DNA from: JANXSS01 sp025356535
GTDB taxonomy: Bacteria > Pseudomonadota > Gammaproteobacteria > Burkholderiales > Burkholderiaceae_D
Assembly: GCA_043762325.1 (NCBI GenBank)
Contig: JAYUMU010000122.1
Span: 1 to 33,805 of the forward strand
Length of the DNA stretch: 33,805 bases
Reading direction: 5' to 3'
Within the stretch, counting starts at the first letter, position 1. Every line of letters begins with the position of its first letter. Shown here in pieces: positions 24,184 through 32,460 of the stretch. The notes under the pieces were generated by a model. It did no database searches. It was not told the DNA's origin and saw only the letters and a list, made by a program, of their open reading frames with translations. Made by a program: the position numbers and the translations under genes.

Positions 24184-24243
24184 TCGTCATACGCGTTGCT
24201 GCGATGCGCTGCAATGACCTTCTACGTTTCGCTTCGTCATACG
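24184..24243. promoter_or_regulatory. candidate NikR-binding direct repeats upstream of the TonB receptor
   Basis: The 10-mer TCGTCATACG occurs exactly twice, at 24184-24193 and 24234-24243, with start points 50 bp apart (about five helical turns). Each contains TCATAC, the half-site of the E. coli NikR operator GTATGA-N16-TCATAC. On the minus strand the proximal GTATGA (24192-24187) lies just upstream of the -35 position of a possible extended -10 promoter, TGG TATTCT (24163-24155). A full partner half-site is not seen; the best is GTAAGC at 24166-24171. Confidence 0.5.
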
Positions 24244-24292
24244 GATTCAGCTAAATTCACGTGCCTCGGCGCCGCCAACGCGCAAGCCTGCT

Positions 24293-24748
24293 TCAGGTCC
24301 TGGGCAGCAGATGCAAATGCCGATGGCGAAATTTCGATGGCAGCTCGACGTCCACTGGCACGATATGAATATTTCCGTGTCGCACACCGTTTTCTGCCAC
24401 GAGGATATTTGCAAAGGCGCTGACTTCCTTGAAGCTGCCGCGCAGGGCGACCGTTTCAAGGCAGTTGTCATGATCGAGATGCACATGCATGGTCGCCACG
24501 CACAGATCGTGATGCGCATGCTGCCGATCGAGCAGCCGGCTGGCCAGCTCGCGCTCATGATGGTTGTAGATATAACTGACGGTGGCCACGCAATAGCGGG
24601 CCTGGTTCATCAGCTTGCGGCTTTCTTCCAGATGCCCGCGCAGCAGATCCCGGAATGCTTCCGAGCGGTTGACGTAGCCCCGTCGTTCGATCAGCTCGTC
24701 GAATTGCTCTGCCAGGGAATCGTCGACGGAAATGGTTATGCGGCGCAT
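24293..24748 (-). CDS. nikR: nickel-responsive transcriptional regulator NikR
   Basis: Ribbon-helix-helix repressor that tetramerises and binds DNA when nickel is present. It has 151 aa from ATG 24748 (E. coli 133 aa). Residues 1-45 form the RHH domain: RRITISVDDSLAEQFDELI, then NRSEAFRDLLR. Residues 50-135 form the ACT-like metal domain with all four square-planar ligands: His77 (QHAHHD), His88 and His90 (MHVH) and Cys96 (DNCLE), equal to E. coli H76, H87, H89 and C95. The tail ends RHRHLHLLPRT, an extra His-rich segment that E. coli NikR lacks. A frame extension to 24802 exists but is not typical of the family. The receptor gene downstream is its likely target. Confidence 0.96.
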   Translation of the reverse strand: MRRITISVDDSLAEQFDELIERRGYVNRSEAFRDLLRGHLEESRKLMNQARYCVATVSYIYNHHERELASRLLDRQHAHHDLCVATMHVHLDHDNCLETVALRGSFKEVSAFANILVAENGVRHGNIHIVPVDVELPSKFRHRHLHLLPRT

Positions 24749-24820
24749 GCGGTGCAATCCGTTGGTTTTAATCGCTGCAATTCTACCGTGGCAGACACAC
24801 ATGCCGGCATGCTGCGTGCC

Positions 24821-26110
24821 TTACAACCGGCTACGCGCAATCCGCACCGCCCGCCCGAGCTCGATCACCGACATCGCATAGAAAAAGCTGCGGTTGTACT
24901 GCGTGATGGCAAAAAAGTTATCCGTGCCGAGCCAGTATTCGGTTGGCTCGGCGCCGTTCTGCAGGTCGACCAGGCCAAAGCGCAGGTCCGACGGCAGGGG
25001 CATGCCGGCCACCACGCCACCGGCGCGCAGCTCGCCCTCCGTGTACTTCGCTTCCAGGCTTTGCGCGATGAATTTCTGCCATGCGTCGCCGGCAGGCGGT
25101 TCCGTGGCGGGCAGCGCCACTGCAGTTCCTGGCGCGCTCGTGCCGTCCAGTTCGGCACCGCCCGCCGGGGCGATGTCGGTGGCCTGCGTCGTCATTGCCG
25201 GCCGGTCGAAGTCGTCGCCGGTCGGCGGCGTGCCGACGCGCGCCTGCGGCACTGCGCGCAGGCTGGCCGGAAAGACGATCGGATTGCCCGCCTTCCAGCC
25301 GTGCTGCACCAGGAAATTGGCAACGCTGCCGATGGCATCGACCTGGGAATTGCGCAGGTCGATCTTGCCGTCGCCGTCGAAATCGACGGCGAACTTACGG
25401 ATACTGCCGGGCATGAACTGCGGCCAGCCGATGGCGCCGGCGTAGGAACCCAAAAGGGAAAACGGGTCGATGCCCGATTCGCGCGCAAACAGCAGGGTGT
25501 TTTCCAGTTCGCCGCGAAAGTACGCCATGCGGGCATCGCGGTTCGGGGTGTTCGGATAGGCAAAGGCCAGCGTCGTCACCGCATCCATGACGCGGAAGTT
25601 GCCGGTGTTGCGGCCGTAGACGGTTTCGACGCCGATGATGCCGACGATGATCTCTGCCGGCACGCCGTATTTTGCCTCGGCGCGTGCCAGCGCTTCGGCA
25701 TTCTGGTTCCAGAAGGCCGCGCCGGCATTGATGCGCACCGGTTCGACGAAGCGGGCCCGGTAGGCGCGCCAGTTCTTCGCACGGCCCGGCGGGGCCGGCT
25801 TCATGAGCTGGATGGCGCTGTCGACATAGTGGGTCTGCTTTAACAGCGCCTCGACTTCGGAGCGGTTGAAGCCGTTTCTTGCCACGATCTGGTCGATGAA
25901 TTCCGCAACGCCCTGCCACTGCGCGAAATTCGCAAATTCACCGACCGTGTCGGGCACGCTCTGGCGCGCCCGCACGCCGCTGGTCTGGGCAGCGGTGCCG
26001 GTTGCGGCAAGGCAGGCGCCAATGGCCGCCAGCAGGAGGACGAGTCGCTTGGCGGCGGACGCCACCGTCTTTCGGCAGGCTGCACGGGAACTGGGATTGA
26101 GATCGTTCAT
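24821..26110 (-). CDS. MltB-family lytic murein transglycosylase
   Basis: Cleaves the MurNAc-GlcNAc bond of peptidoglycan forming 1,6-anhydroMurNAc. It has 429 aa and a hydrophobic export signal at 20-40. IGAC at 30-33 is an acceptable lipobox, so it may be a lipoprotein like E. coli MltB; cleavage at TAA|Q is the alternative. The SLT_2 catalytic domain covers about 60-290, with catalytic Glu162 in GIIGVETVYGRNTGNF, SYAGAIGWPQFMPGS (223-237) and an EF-hand-like loop DFDGDGKID (243-251), as in Slt35. Residues about 288-345 are a Pro/Thr/Ala-rich insertion absent from MltB, after which the C-terminal part of the domain (YWLGTDNFFAITQYNRS) resumes. The start overlaps the tgpA-like stop by ATGA. 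Confidence 0.93.
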   Translation of the reverse strand: MNDLNPSSRAACRKTVASAAKRLVLLLAAIGACLAATGTAAQTSGVRARQSVPDTVGEFANFAQWQGVAEFIDQIVARNGFNRSEVEALLKQTHYVDSAIQLMKPAPPGRAKNWRAYRARFVEPVRINAGAAFWNQNAEALARAEAKYGVPAEIIVGIIGVETVYGRNTGNFRVMDAVTTLAFAYPNTPNRDARMAYFRGELENTLLFARESGIDPFSLLGSYAGAIGWPQFMPGSIRKFAVDFDGDGKIDLRNSQVDAIGSVANFLVQHGWKAGNPIVFPASLRAVPQARVGTPPTGDDFDRPAMTTQATDIAPAGGAELDGTSAPGTAVALPATEPPAGDAWQKFIAQSLEAKYTEGELRAGGVVAGMPLPSDLRFGLVDLQNGAEPTEYWLGTDNFFAITQYNRSFFYAMSVIELGRAVRIARSRL

Positions 26111-28122
26111 TTTGCTTCAATCAATAAAAGTTTCAGGCGCCGGATCACCTGCATGCGCTGGCTGCCTGCCGTTGCAATGCTGTGCCGATCGTAGACGGCG
26201 GTTTCGTAAAGTGCCATGAACCGGGCAATCGCGCTGCGGCTGCGCGCCGGAACTGGCGAGCCCGGGCCGGCCAGGCGTTCGCCATAAGAGCGCGGGCCTT
26301 CATGCGGCGCGCGCGGCATGCCCTGCCTGGCCATGTCGGCGCAGAAGCGCCGGTACAGCGCAACGAGCGGATCGACCTTGGTGCGTTTCCAGAGAAGCAG
26401 CGCGCCGAGGATCGCCATGACGATGCTGCCCGCGCCCAGCATCAGCAGCGTCAGCACGCTCCAGTCGACCTGATCGAAGCCAAGCGACTCGATCAGGCTT
26501 TTCTGGCGCGACGGCGTGTAGTTGAGCACCCACTGGTTCCAGCCGTTGCTGATTGCATCGATGCGCAGGTTCAACCCGGCGATCCAACCGTTTTCGCCCA
26601 GATCGAGCTGCATCAGGCCGGCGAAGTCCGACGACAGGCGGGCCGGACTGCCGTTGCGCTCGATGCGTTCCGGCGCCACCGCGGCGGTGGGGTCGACCCG
26701 CACCCAGCCGCGCCCGCGCAGCCAGACCTCGGACCAGGCATGGGCATCGGACTGGCGCACCGTCAGGAAGCCGTCGATCGGATTCAACTGCCCGCCCTGG
26801 TAGCCGGTCACGACCCGGGCCGGAATGTCGAGGGCGCGCATGAGCACCACGAAGGCGCTTGCATAGTGTTCGCAAAAGCCGGCGCGGGAGCCGAAGAGGA
26901 AGTCGTCGACGGCATTCTTGCCCAGGCGCGGCGGCTCCAGCGTGTAACGAAACGGCTGCTCGCGAAACATCGTCAGCACGGTCTGGATCAACGCTGCATT
27001 GTCTTCGGTCTGGTTGCGCAACTGCGCCGCATAGGCATGCGTTTTCGGATTGAAGCCGGGCGGCAGGTCGAGCCAGTCCTGCAGCGCGATCGGGTCGGCG
27101 TCGGGCTGCAGGTCGTAATCCACCACCGAGACGGCGTCATAGCGGATGCGCTGGGCGATCAGGCGCGCCGCCAAGAGCTGCAGTTCGCCGTTGACGCTGG
27201 CCGGATTGTCGGCAATCTGCGGCACCGCCTGCGGCACGTCGAGCGCATACAGCCAGCGCTGGCCGTTCGGCTCCAGCGTGATCTGGTAGCGCACCGGGGC
27301 GCTCTTTGCGCGAATCGACACCGTCGACCCGGCATGCCCCTGCACCTGCAGCCGGCTCCAGGTGCGGCCATCGTAATTGCCAAGGACGATGCCGCGCCAG
27401 TACAGGGCCGCCCGCGCCGGCATCGGCGTGCTGAAGCTGGCGCGAAAGGCGACTTCGTCGGACAGCGCCATCTTTGCGATATTGCCCGGCGCCATGGTCT
27501 CCGACATGCCCGAGCGGCTGGTCTGGCCATCGCCCGGCAAGCCCCACAACGGCCCTTGGATGCGCGGAAACAGGAAGAACAGCACCAGCGTCAGCGGCGC
27601 GGCCAGGCCGACGATCTTGCACACCATCTGCAGCCGGCGCTTCAGCGGCGGCACCGCACCGGTGTACTGGAACGAGAGCTGGGTGGTCAGTATGGCGACG
27701 GTGGCGGCGATCATCAGCAGTGCGGTGCCGATCGATTGCGAATAGAACAGGTTGGTGAGCATCAGGAAAAAGCACAGGCACACCACCACGAACAGGTCGC
27801 GCCGCGCGCGCATTTCCAGCAGCTTGCAGGTCAGCAGCAGCACCAGCAGGGCGACACCGGCATCGCGGCCGAAATAGGTCTGGTAGGTCAGGTACACGCC
27901 CGGCAGGGTCAGCACCGCCACGGGTGCGAGCACCCAGCGCGGCGGCATGCGGTTGCCGCGCAGCGTGATCCAGCCGCGCCAGGCCAGCATGGCAAAGGCG
28001 GCTGCCATGATCCAGGGCGCGACATGCAGCGCGTGGGGCGCGAGCACCAGCACGCAGGCAAGCAGCAGCAGGAGCGTATCGGACTTGTCGCGCGACATCG
28101 GCCGCCAGCGGGGCGTTCTCAT
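26107..28122 (-). CDS. TgpA-type membrane transglutaminase-like protein (DUF3488/DUF4129)
   Basis: A 671-aa inner-membrane protein. Residues about 14-190 contain six or so membrane helices (DUF3488 part). Residues about 225-540 are periplasmic, with a transglutaminase-like cysteine protease core: catalytic Cys417 in SRAGFCEHYASAF, His461 in DAHAWSEVW and Asp477 in VRVDPTAA. One more helix (about 556-574) is followed by a cytoplasmic DUF4129-like tail. The Pseudomonas homologue TgpA is an essential periplasmic transglutaminase of unknown substrate, which supports an envelope role. It overlaps the DUF58 gene before it and the transglycosylase gene after it, each by ATGA, so the three proteins are probably made together. 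The substrate cannot be read from the sequence. Confidence 0.95.
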   Translation of the reverse strand: MRTPRWRPMSRDKSDTLLLLLACVLVLAPHALHVAPWIMAAAFAMLAWRGWITLRGNRMPPRWVLAPVAVLTLPGVYLTYQTYFGRDAGVALLVLLLTCKLLEMRARRDLFVVVCLCFFLMLTNLFYSQSIGTALLMIAATVAILTTQLSFQYTGAVPPLKRRLQMVCKIVGLAAPLTLVLFFLFPRIQGPLWGLPGDGQTSRSGMSETMAPGNIAKMALSDEVAFRASFSTPMPARAALYWRGIVLGNYDGRTWSRLQVQGHAGSTVSIRAKSAPVRYQITLEPNGQRWLYALDVPQAVPQIADNPASVNGELQLLAARLIAQRIRYDAVSVVDYDLQPDADPIALQDWLDLPPGFNPKTHAYAAQLRNQTEDNAALIQTVLTMFREQPFRYTLEPPRLGKNAVDDFLFGSRAGFCEHYASAFVVLMRALDIPARVVTGYQGGQLNPIDGFLTVRQSDAHAWSEVWLRGRGWVRVDPTAAVAPERIERNGSPARLSSDFAGLMQLDLGENGWIAGLNLRIDAISNGWNQWVLNYTPSRQKSLIESLGFDQVDWSVLTLLMLGAGSIVMAILGALLLWKRTKVDPLVALYRRFCADMARQGMPRAPHEGPRSYGERLAGPGSPVPARSRSAIARFMALYETAVYDRHSIATAGSQRMQVIRRLKLLLIEAK

Positions 28123-29117
28123 GATCCCTCGTAGAGCGCCAGCGCGCGCAGGCAGGCCTGCTGCTGCACCGGACCGAGCGCGGCATCGAACTGCATGCCA
28201 CCGAGCCGGAAACCGTAGGCAAGCGCGCGGCTCTCGGCCTCCAGCACCCAGCGTGTCATGCGCGACAAGCGCACCTCGACATCGAGGTTGCGCGGCAGCT
28301 GGGCGAAGTCGAGCACCAGGTCGCTGGCGCTGCCGCCTTCGAACTGCTTGGTCACCAGCGCGCCGCCCGCCTCGATGTCGATCCTGGCGATCTGGCGCCA
28401 GGCCAGGTGGCGCATCGAGTCGCCGGGACGGTAGGCGCGGATGCCGGCAAAATCATCGTGGCCGGCGCTGCCGGTGCCGTCGCCGGTGGCCGTGCCGAAT
28501 TGCGGCAGCGGCGGCGCATTGTCTTCCGGCGCCGGATAGACCAGGGCGCTGACTTGCGGGCGCCAGTAGCTCCAGGCCTGCAGCAGGCCGAGGGGAAACT
28601 GCGTCGACAGGCGCACCCGCGGCGCGGCCAGCCAGCCGCGCGTCGTGCTCGGTGTTGCCAGCACCACCGGCACGGTTGCCCTCGGTGCGATGTCGATTGC
28701 CTGCATGCGCAGGCCGGCATTGCGCTTGCCGGCTGCGGTTGCCGTGCTGTCCATGAAGCCGACCTGGATGGCATAGCGTTCGAGGCGGTGCGGATTTTTC
28801 AGGTGCATTTCGAACTGCACGTCTTCGCCGGCAAACACCGGTTGCGCGCGGCCGGGCGACAGGTGCAGGTAGGCGAGGTTACGAAACGTCAGGTGCATGT
28901 CGATCACCGCGCAGCAGGCCACCAGGAACGTCAGGCCGAATCCGAGGCTGAGGTTGTAGTTGATCGAGCCGATGAACATCACCACCAGCAGCACGGCAAA
29001 GCCGAGACCGGCGCGGCTGGGCAGGATGAAGACGCGGCGCTGGTTGAGCACCACTTCGCCGGGCTCGGCCTCGCCCAGCCGGAACAGCCATTTGTCGACC
29101 AGGCGGCGCGCACCCAT
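28119..29117 (-). CDS. DUF58 domain membrane protein
   Basis: A 332-aa protein from ATG 29117, two nucleotides after the moxR stop. The frame extends upstream inside moxR, but this is the first start giving the family-like N-terminus. Two membrane helices at about 37-75 (AGLGFAVLLVVMFIGSINY and FGLTFLVACCAVIDMHL) are followed by a beta-rich periplasmic or cytoplasmic region. The DUF58 signature FAGIRAYRPGDSMRHLAWRQIAR lies near residue 220. The family is often described as von Willebrand A-like and is the usual partner of MoxR ATPases; here the classic MIDAS pattern is not obvious. Predicted to form an assembly with MoxR and the transglutaminase protein. Molecular function is unknown. Confidence 0.94.
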   Translation of the reverse strand: MGARRLVDKWLFRLGEAEPGEVVLNQRRVFILPSRAGLGFAVLLVVMFIGSINYNLSLGFGLTFLVACCAVIDMHLTFRNLAYLHLSPGRAQPVFAGEDVQFEMHLKNPHRLERYAIQVGFMDSTATAAGKRNAGLRMQAIDIAPRATVPVVLATPSTTRGWLAAPRVRLSTQFPLGLLQAWSYWRPQVSALVYPAPEDNAPPLPQFGTATGDGTGSAGHDDFAGIRAYRPGDSMRHLAWRQIARIDIEAGGALVTKQFEGGSASDLVLDFAQLPRNLDVEVRLSRMTRWVLEAESRALAYGFRLGGMQFDAALGPVQQQACLRALALYEGS

Positions 29118-29119
29118 GT

Positions 29120-30040
29120 TCAGACGCCGACGGCCTTCATCAGCTGGATCACCGCGTCGCGGCTGGCCAGCGCAGCGCCACCGGTGGCTTTCAAGGGCCG
29201 CAGGCGGTGCGCCGCCACCGGCACCAGCACTGCCTGCACGTCTTCGGGAATGACGTGGTTGCGCCCTTCCAGCGCGGCCCAGGCGCGCGCCGCCTGCAGG
29301 AGCGCGATGCCGGCGCGCGGACTGAGGCCTTCGGCAAACAGGCCCGACTGGCGCGACGCCTGCGCCAGCGCCTGGACGTAATCGATCAGCGCCGACGAGG
29401 TGTGCAGGTCGCGCAGTGCCTGCTGCGCGGCGATCAGTTCCTGCGGCTGCATGGCCGTCGGCAGCGACTTCAGGAGGATGCGGCGGTCTTCGCCCAGCAG
29501 CAGCGCGCGTTCGGCCGCCGCATCCGGATAGCCGAGCGAGAGGCACATCAGGAAGCGGTCGAGCTGCGACTCCGGCAGCGGAAAGGTGCCGATCTGATGC
29601 GCCGGATTTTGCGTTGCGATGACGAAGAACGGTTTCGGCAGGTCGCGCGTGACGCCGTCGGCAGTGACTTGGCGCTCTTCCATGGCTTCGAGCAGCGCCG
29701 ACTGCGCCTTCGGCGTGGCGCGGTTGATTTCATCTGCCAGCAGCACCTGGGAAAACACCGGCCCCGGATGAAACGCGAAGGCATTCTTTTCACGCTCGAA
29801 GATCGAGATGCCGACCACGTCGGCCGGCAGCAGGTCGCTGGTAAATTGCAGCCGGTTGAATTGCAGGCCCAGCGAGATCGCCAGCGCATGCGCCAGTGTC
29901 GTCTTGCCGACGCCGGGTACGTCCTCGATCAGCAGATGGCCGCCTGCCAAGAGGCACACCAGTGCCTGCCTGATCTGTACTTCCTTGCCCACCACGATTT
30001 GCCCGACCTGCTGCGCGACTGCATGAACTTTTGCAAACAT
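29120..30040 (-). CDS. MoxR-family AAA+ ATPase
   Basis: A 306-aa chaperone-like ATPase, first gene of the four-gene operon. Walker A is EDVPGVGKTTLA (about 39-50), Walker B LLADEINRA (about 99-107), sensor 1 VIATQNP near 140, the Arg-finger region ESQLDRFLM, and the C-terminal helical lid carries the GLSPRAGIALLQAARA sensor 2. All these fit the MoxR subfamily, whose members assist maturation or activation of partner complexes containing VWA/DUF58 proteins. The Shine-Dalgarno is weak (GGGA about 6 nt before ATG 30040). It is divergent from the deacetylase-like gene across 126 nt, where the operon promoter should lie. Confidence 0.95.
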   Translation of the reverse strand: MFAKVHAVAQQVGQIVVGKEVQIRQALVCLLAGGHLLIEDVPGVGKTTLAHALAISLGLQFNRLQFTSDLLPADVVGISIFEREKNAFAFHPGPVFSQVLLADEINRATPKAQSALLEAMEERQVTADGVTRDLPKPFFVIATQNPAHQIGTFPLPESQLDRFLMCLSLGYPDAAAERALLLGEDRRILLKSLPTAMQPQELIAAQQALRDLHTSSALIDYVQALAQASRQSGLFAEGLSPRAGIALLQAARAWAALEGRNHVIPEDVQAVLVPVAAHRLRPLKATGGAALASRDAVIQLMKAVGV

Positions 30041-30166
30041 GAATTTCCCGGTGAGGTGACAGGCGTCCGTTCATCATCAAAATGACAACAGCATGCGTTC
30101 TGGATACACTGCATCGATTCTATGCGAGAAAGCCGCTCTTGATTACAGCATGCATGGCCGAATGAC

Positions 30167-31117
30167 ATGACCACCGCCTTTTACACACATCCCGATTGCC
30201 GGCTGCATGAAATGGGTGCCTGGCATCCCGAGTCGCCGGCCCGATTGCAGGCGATCGAAGACCAGTTGATCGCCAGTCGCATCGAACGCTTCATCGAATA
30301 TCACGATGGCGCGCCGGCCACGGAGGCGATGATCACCGCTGTCCATGACGCCGGCTCGCTCGACTTTGTCACGCGCAACCTGCCCGCGATCGACAGCGGC
30401 CCGGGCGTCTATTTTGCAATCGATGGCGACACCTCGCTGAATGCGTTCAGCCTGCAGGCGGCGCTGCGGGCAGCCGGCCTGGCGGTGGCGGCGACCGACG
30501 CGGTGATCGCCGGCCATGTCGAAAACGCCTTCTGCGCGATTCGCCCGCCCGGCCACCACGCCCGGCAATCGACGCCGATGGGCTTTTGCCTGTTCAATAA
30601 CGTAGCGATCGCGGTCAGGCATGCAATGGCGGCGCACGGCCTGGAACGCATTGCCATCGTCGACTTCGACGTCCATCACGGCAATGGCACCGAGGAAGCG
30701 TTCCGGGACGATCCGCGCGTGCTGATGGTGAGTTTTTTCCAGTATCCGTTCTATCCCTGCACGGAAGGCGCCGTGCTGCCGCCGCCGCGACCGAACATGC
30801 TCAACCAGCCGCTGCCGGCCTACACCGGCGGCGACGTGGTGCGCAAGCTGGTGGCCGACGTCTGGCTGCCGGCGCTGGAGGCGCACCGGCCGCAGATGAT
30901 CTTCATCTCCGCCGGCTTCGACGCCCATCGCGAGGACGACATGGGCCAGATGTGCCTGGTCGAGGCCGATTACGCCTGGATCACGCAGCAGGTCATGCGC
31001 GTGGCCGCCACCCATGCGCAGGGGCGCATCGTCAGTTGTCTCGAAGGCGGCTATGACCTGTCGTCGCTGGCGCGCAGCGTCGTGGCCCATGTGAAGGCGC
31101 TGGCGCAACTCGACTGA
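30167..31117 (+). CDS. class II histone deacetylase-like / acetylpolyamine amidohydrolase family hydrolase
   Basis: Zn-dependent deacetylase fold, 316 aa. The active site is complete: tandem His130-His131 in RPPGHHA, zinc ligands Asp168 and His170 in DFDVHHGNGT and Asp252 in SAGFDAHRED, and transition-state Tyr296 in LEGGYDL. The family motifs MGFCLFNNVAIA and the HPE start (WHPESPARL) are also present, and the length is typical of bacterial class II HDAC-like proteins. Natural substrates of such proteins vary (acetylpolyamines, acetylated small molecules, possibly proteins) and cannot be decided here. The gene is a single unit, divergent from moxR and 89 nt ahead of ylqF. Confidence 0.95.
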   Translation: MTTAFYTHPDCRLHEMGAWHPESPARLQAIEDQLIASRIERFIEYHDGAPATEAMITAVHDAGSLDFVTRNLPAIDSGPGVYFAIDGDTSLNAFSLQAALRAAGLAVAATDAVIAGHVENAFCAIRPPGHHARQSTPMGFCLFNNVAIAVRHAMAAHGLERIAIVDFDVHHGNGTEEAFRDDPRVLMVSFFQYPFYPCTEGAVLPPPRPNMLNQPLPAYTGGDVVRKLVADVWLPALEAHRPQMIFISAGFDAHREDDMGQMCLVEADYAWITQQVMRVAATHAQGRIVSCLEGGYDLSSLARSVVAHVKALAQLD

Positions 31118-31164
31118 CGGCGACAAACCGTGCGATCCGACAGCCGCCAGCCGGATGCAGGCGG

Positions 31165-31170
31165 TACAAT
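31165..31170 (+). promoter_or_regulatory. candidate -10 element of ylqF
   Basis: TACAAT at 31165-31170, 36 bp before the ylqF start, in the short gap after the deacetylase-like gene. No good -35 hexamer is seen at 16-18 bp. Confidence 0.35.
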
Positions 31171-31206
31171 GCCGCCTTTCCGAGTCACGCGCAAACGCCT
31201 ATCCCG

Positions 31207-32166
31207 ATGTCGATCCAATGGTTCCCCGGTCACATGAACGCCGCCCGCAAGAAGGCGGCGGAAGCCATGGAAAAGACCGACCTCGTCATCGAGGTGCAGG
31301 ACGCGCGCCTGCCGCAGGCCAGCTGCAATCCGATGATCGAGCAGTTGCGCCTGTTTCGCCAGAAACCGTGCCTGAAGATCCTCAACAAGAGCGACCTGGC
31401 CGACCCGATCGTCACCGAGGCCTGGATCGCGTTCTACAACCGGCAGGAAGGCGTGCAGGCGGTCGCCCTGAGCTGCAAGAAACCGGCCGATGTGGCGCGC
31501 GTGCCGAAGCTGGCGATGGCGCTGGCGCCGCACCGCGGCACGGCATTGAAGCCCCTGCGCATCATGATCATGGGCATACCGAACGTCGGCAAGTCGACGC
31601 TGATGAATGCGCTTTTGAACAAGCGGGTGGCAAAGGTCGGCGACGAGCCGGCAGTGACCAAGATCCAGCAGCGTCTTTACCTGGGCAATAACATCATCCT
31701 GGTCGACACGCCCGGCATGCTGTGGCCGAAGATCCAGCATCCGTCGGACGGCCTGATGCTGGCCGCGAGTCATGCGATCGGCGCCAATGCCCTGATCGAA
31801 GAGGAAGTGGCGACCTTTCTGGCCGACGCCGTGCTGGCGAAATATCCGCAAATGCTCAAGGCGCGGTATGGACTGGAAAGTGAATCGGAACAGCCGCTCG
31901 ATGGCGTGAGCGTCGTCGAAGGCGTTGCGCGGCGGCGCGGCTACCTGCTCAAAGGCGGCGGCATCGACCTGGAAAAGGCGGCGCATACCTTGCTGCAGGA
32001 TTACCGCACCGGCGCCCTGGGGCGCATCAGCCTGGAAACGCCCGATTCGCGTGCCATGCTCCTGGCTGCGTTCGCGGAAGAAGCCGAGCGCGCGGCGGCT
32101 GCCAAAACTGAAAAAGCCGCTGCGGCGGCAGAAGAGGCGGCGCGCCGCTCGCCGCACTCCACGTAA
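31207..32166 (+). CDS. ylqF: ribosome biogenesis GTPase YlqF/RbgA
   Basis: Circularly permuted GTPase that assists late assembly of the 50S subunit. It has 319 aa. The motif order is G4-G5-G1-G2-G3: NKSD (60-63), SCK (89-91), GIPNVGKST (123-131), Thr151 in PAVTKIQQ, DTPG (167-170). The N-terminal IQWFPGHMNAARK is the YlqF signature. The C-terminal ANTAR-like RNA-binding helical region extends to about 285 and is followed by a 30-residue tail made mainly of Ala, Glu, Lys and Arg, probably a single charged helix that looks lineage-specific. The N-terminal FPGHM and HPSDGLMLA segments confirm the assignment against other permuted GTPases (RsgA, YqeH). Confidence 0.95.
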   Translation: MSIQWFPGHMNAARKKAAEAMEKTDLVIEVQDARLPQASCNPMIEQLRLFRQKPCLKILNKSDLADPIVTEAWIAFYNRQEGVQAVALSCKKPADVARVPKLAMALAPHRGTALKPLRIMIMGIPNVGKSTLMNALLNKRVAKVGDEPAVTKIQQRLYLGNNIILVDTPGMLWPKIQHPSDGLMLAASHAIGANALIEEEVATFLADAVLAKYPQMLKARYGLESESEQPLDGVSVVEGVARRRGYLLKGGGIDLEKAAHTLLQDYRTGALGRISLETPDSRAMLLAAFAEEAERAAAAKTEKAAAAAEEAARRSPHST

Positions 32167-32352
32167 AAGACTTCGTTCCAGCCGGCATTTCGTTGCGGCC
32201 CGCAGTGATCCTGAAAAGCCCTTTCGCACCTGTCGCTTCCGCACCGGGTCGCCTTCTGCATAGATAGTTATCAAAAATCCATTTTCCTGGAATGTCCGGA
32301 GCACCCCGCACACTCGTTGTGGCTGAAGGCTTGATTAAATGAATTATTAGCT

Positions 32353-32380
32353 TTGACCGACACGATTTGAGGAATACCAT
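32353..32380 (+). promoter_or_regulatory. candidate promoter of the HAMP-PAS sensor gene
   Basis: TTGACC (32353-32358, 5 of 6), 16-bp spacer, TACCAT (32375-32380, 4 of 6), leaving a leader of about 74 nt before ATG 32461. The rest of the 294-bp gap after ylqF is AT-rich and shows nothing else that I can support; no terminator hairpin is evident after ylqF. Confidence 0.45.
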
Positions 32381-32460
32381 AAGTCAACGTTACTTTTAAC
32401 CAAGTAGTTCAGTGTCGCAACGATTGGCACCGACGGCATTTTGCCTGCTTGTCACGAATC

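Noticed and set aside
26182..28134. 650-codon frame antisense to the transglutaminase gene
   Set aside because: Shadow of a gene whose Cys-His-Asp triad and membrane helices are clear on the minus strand.
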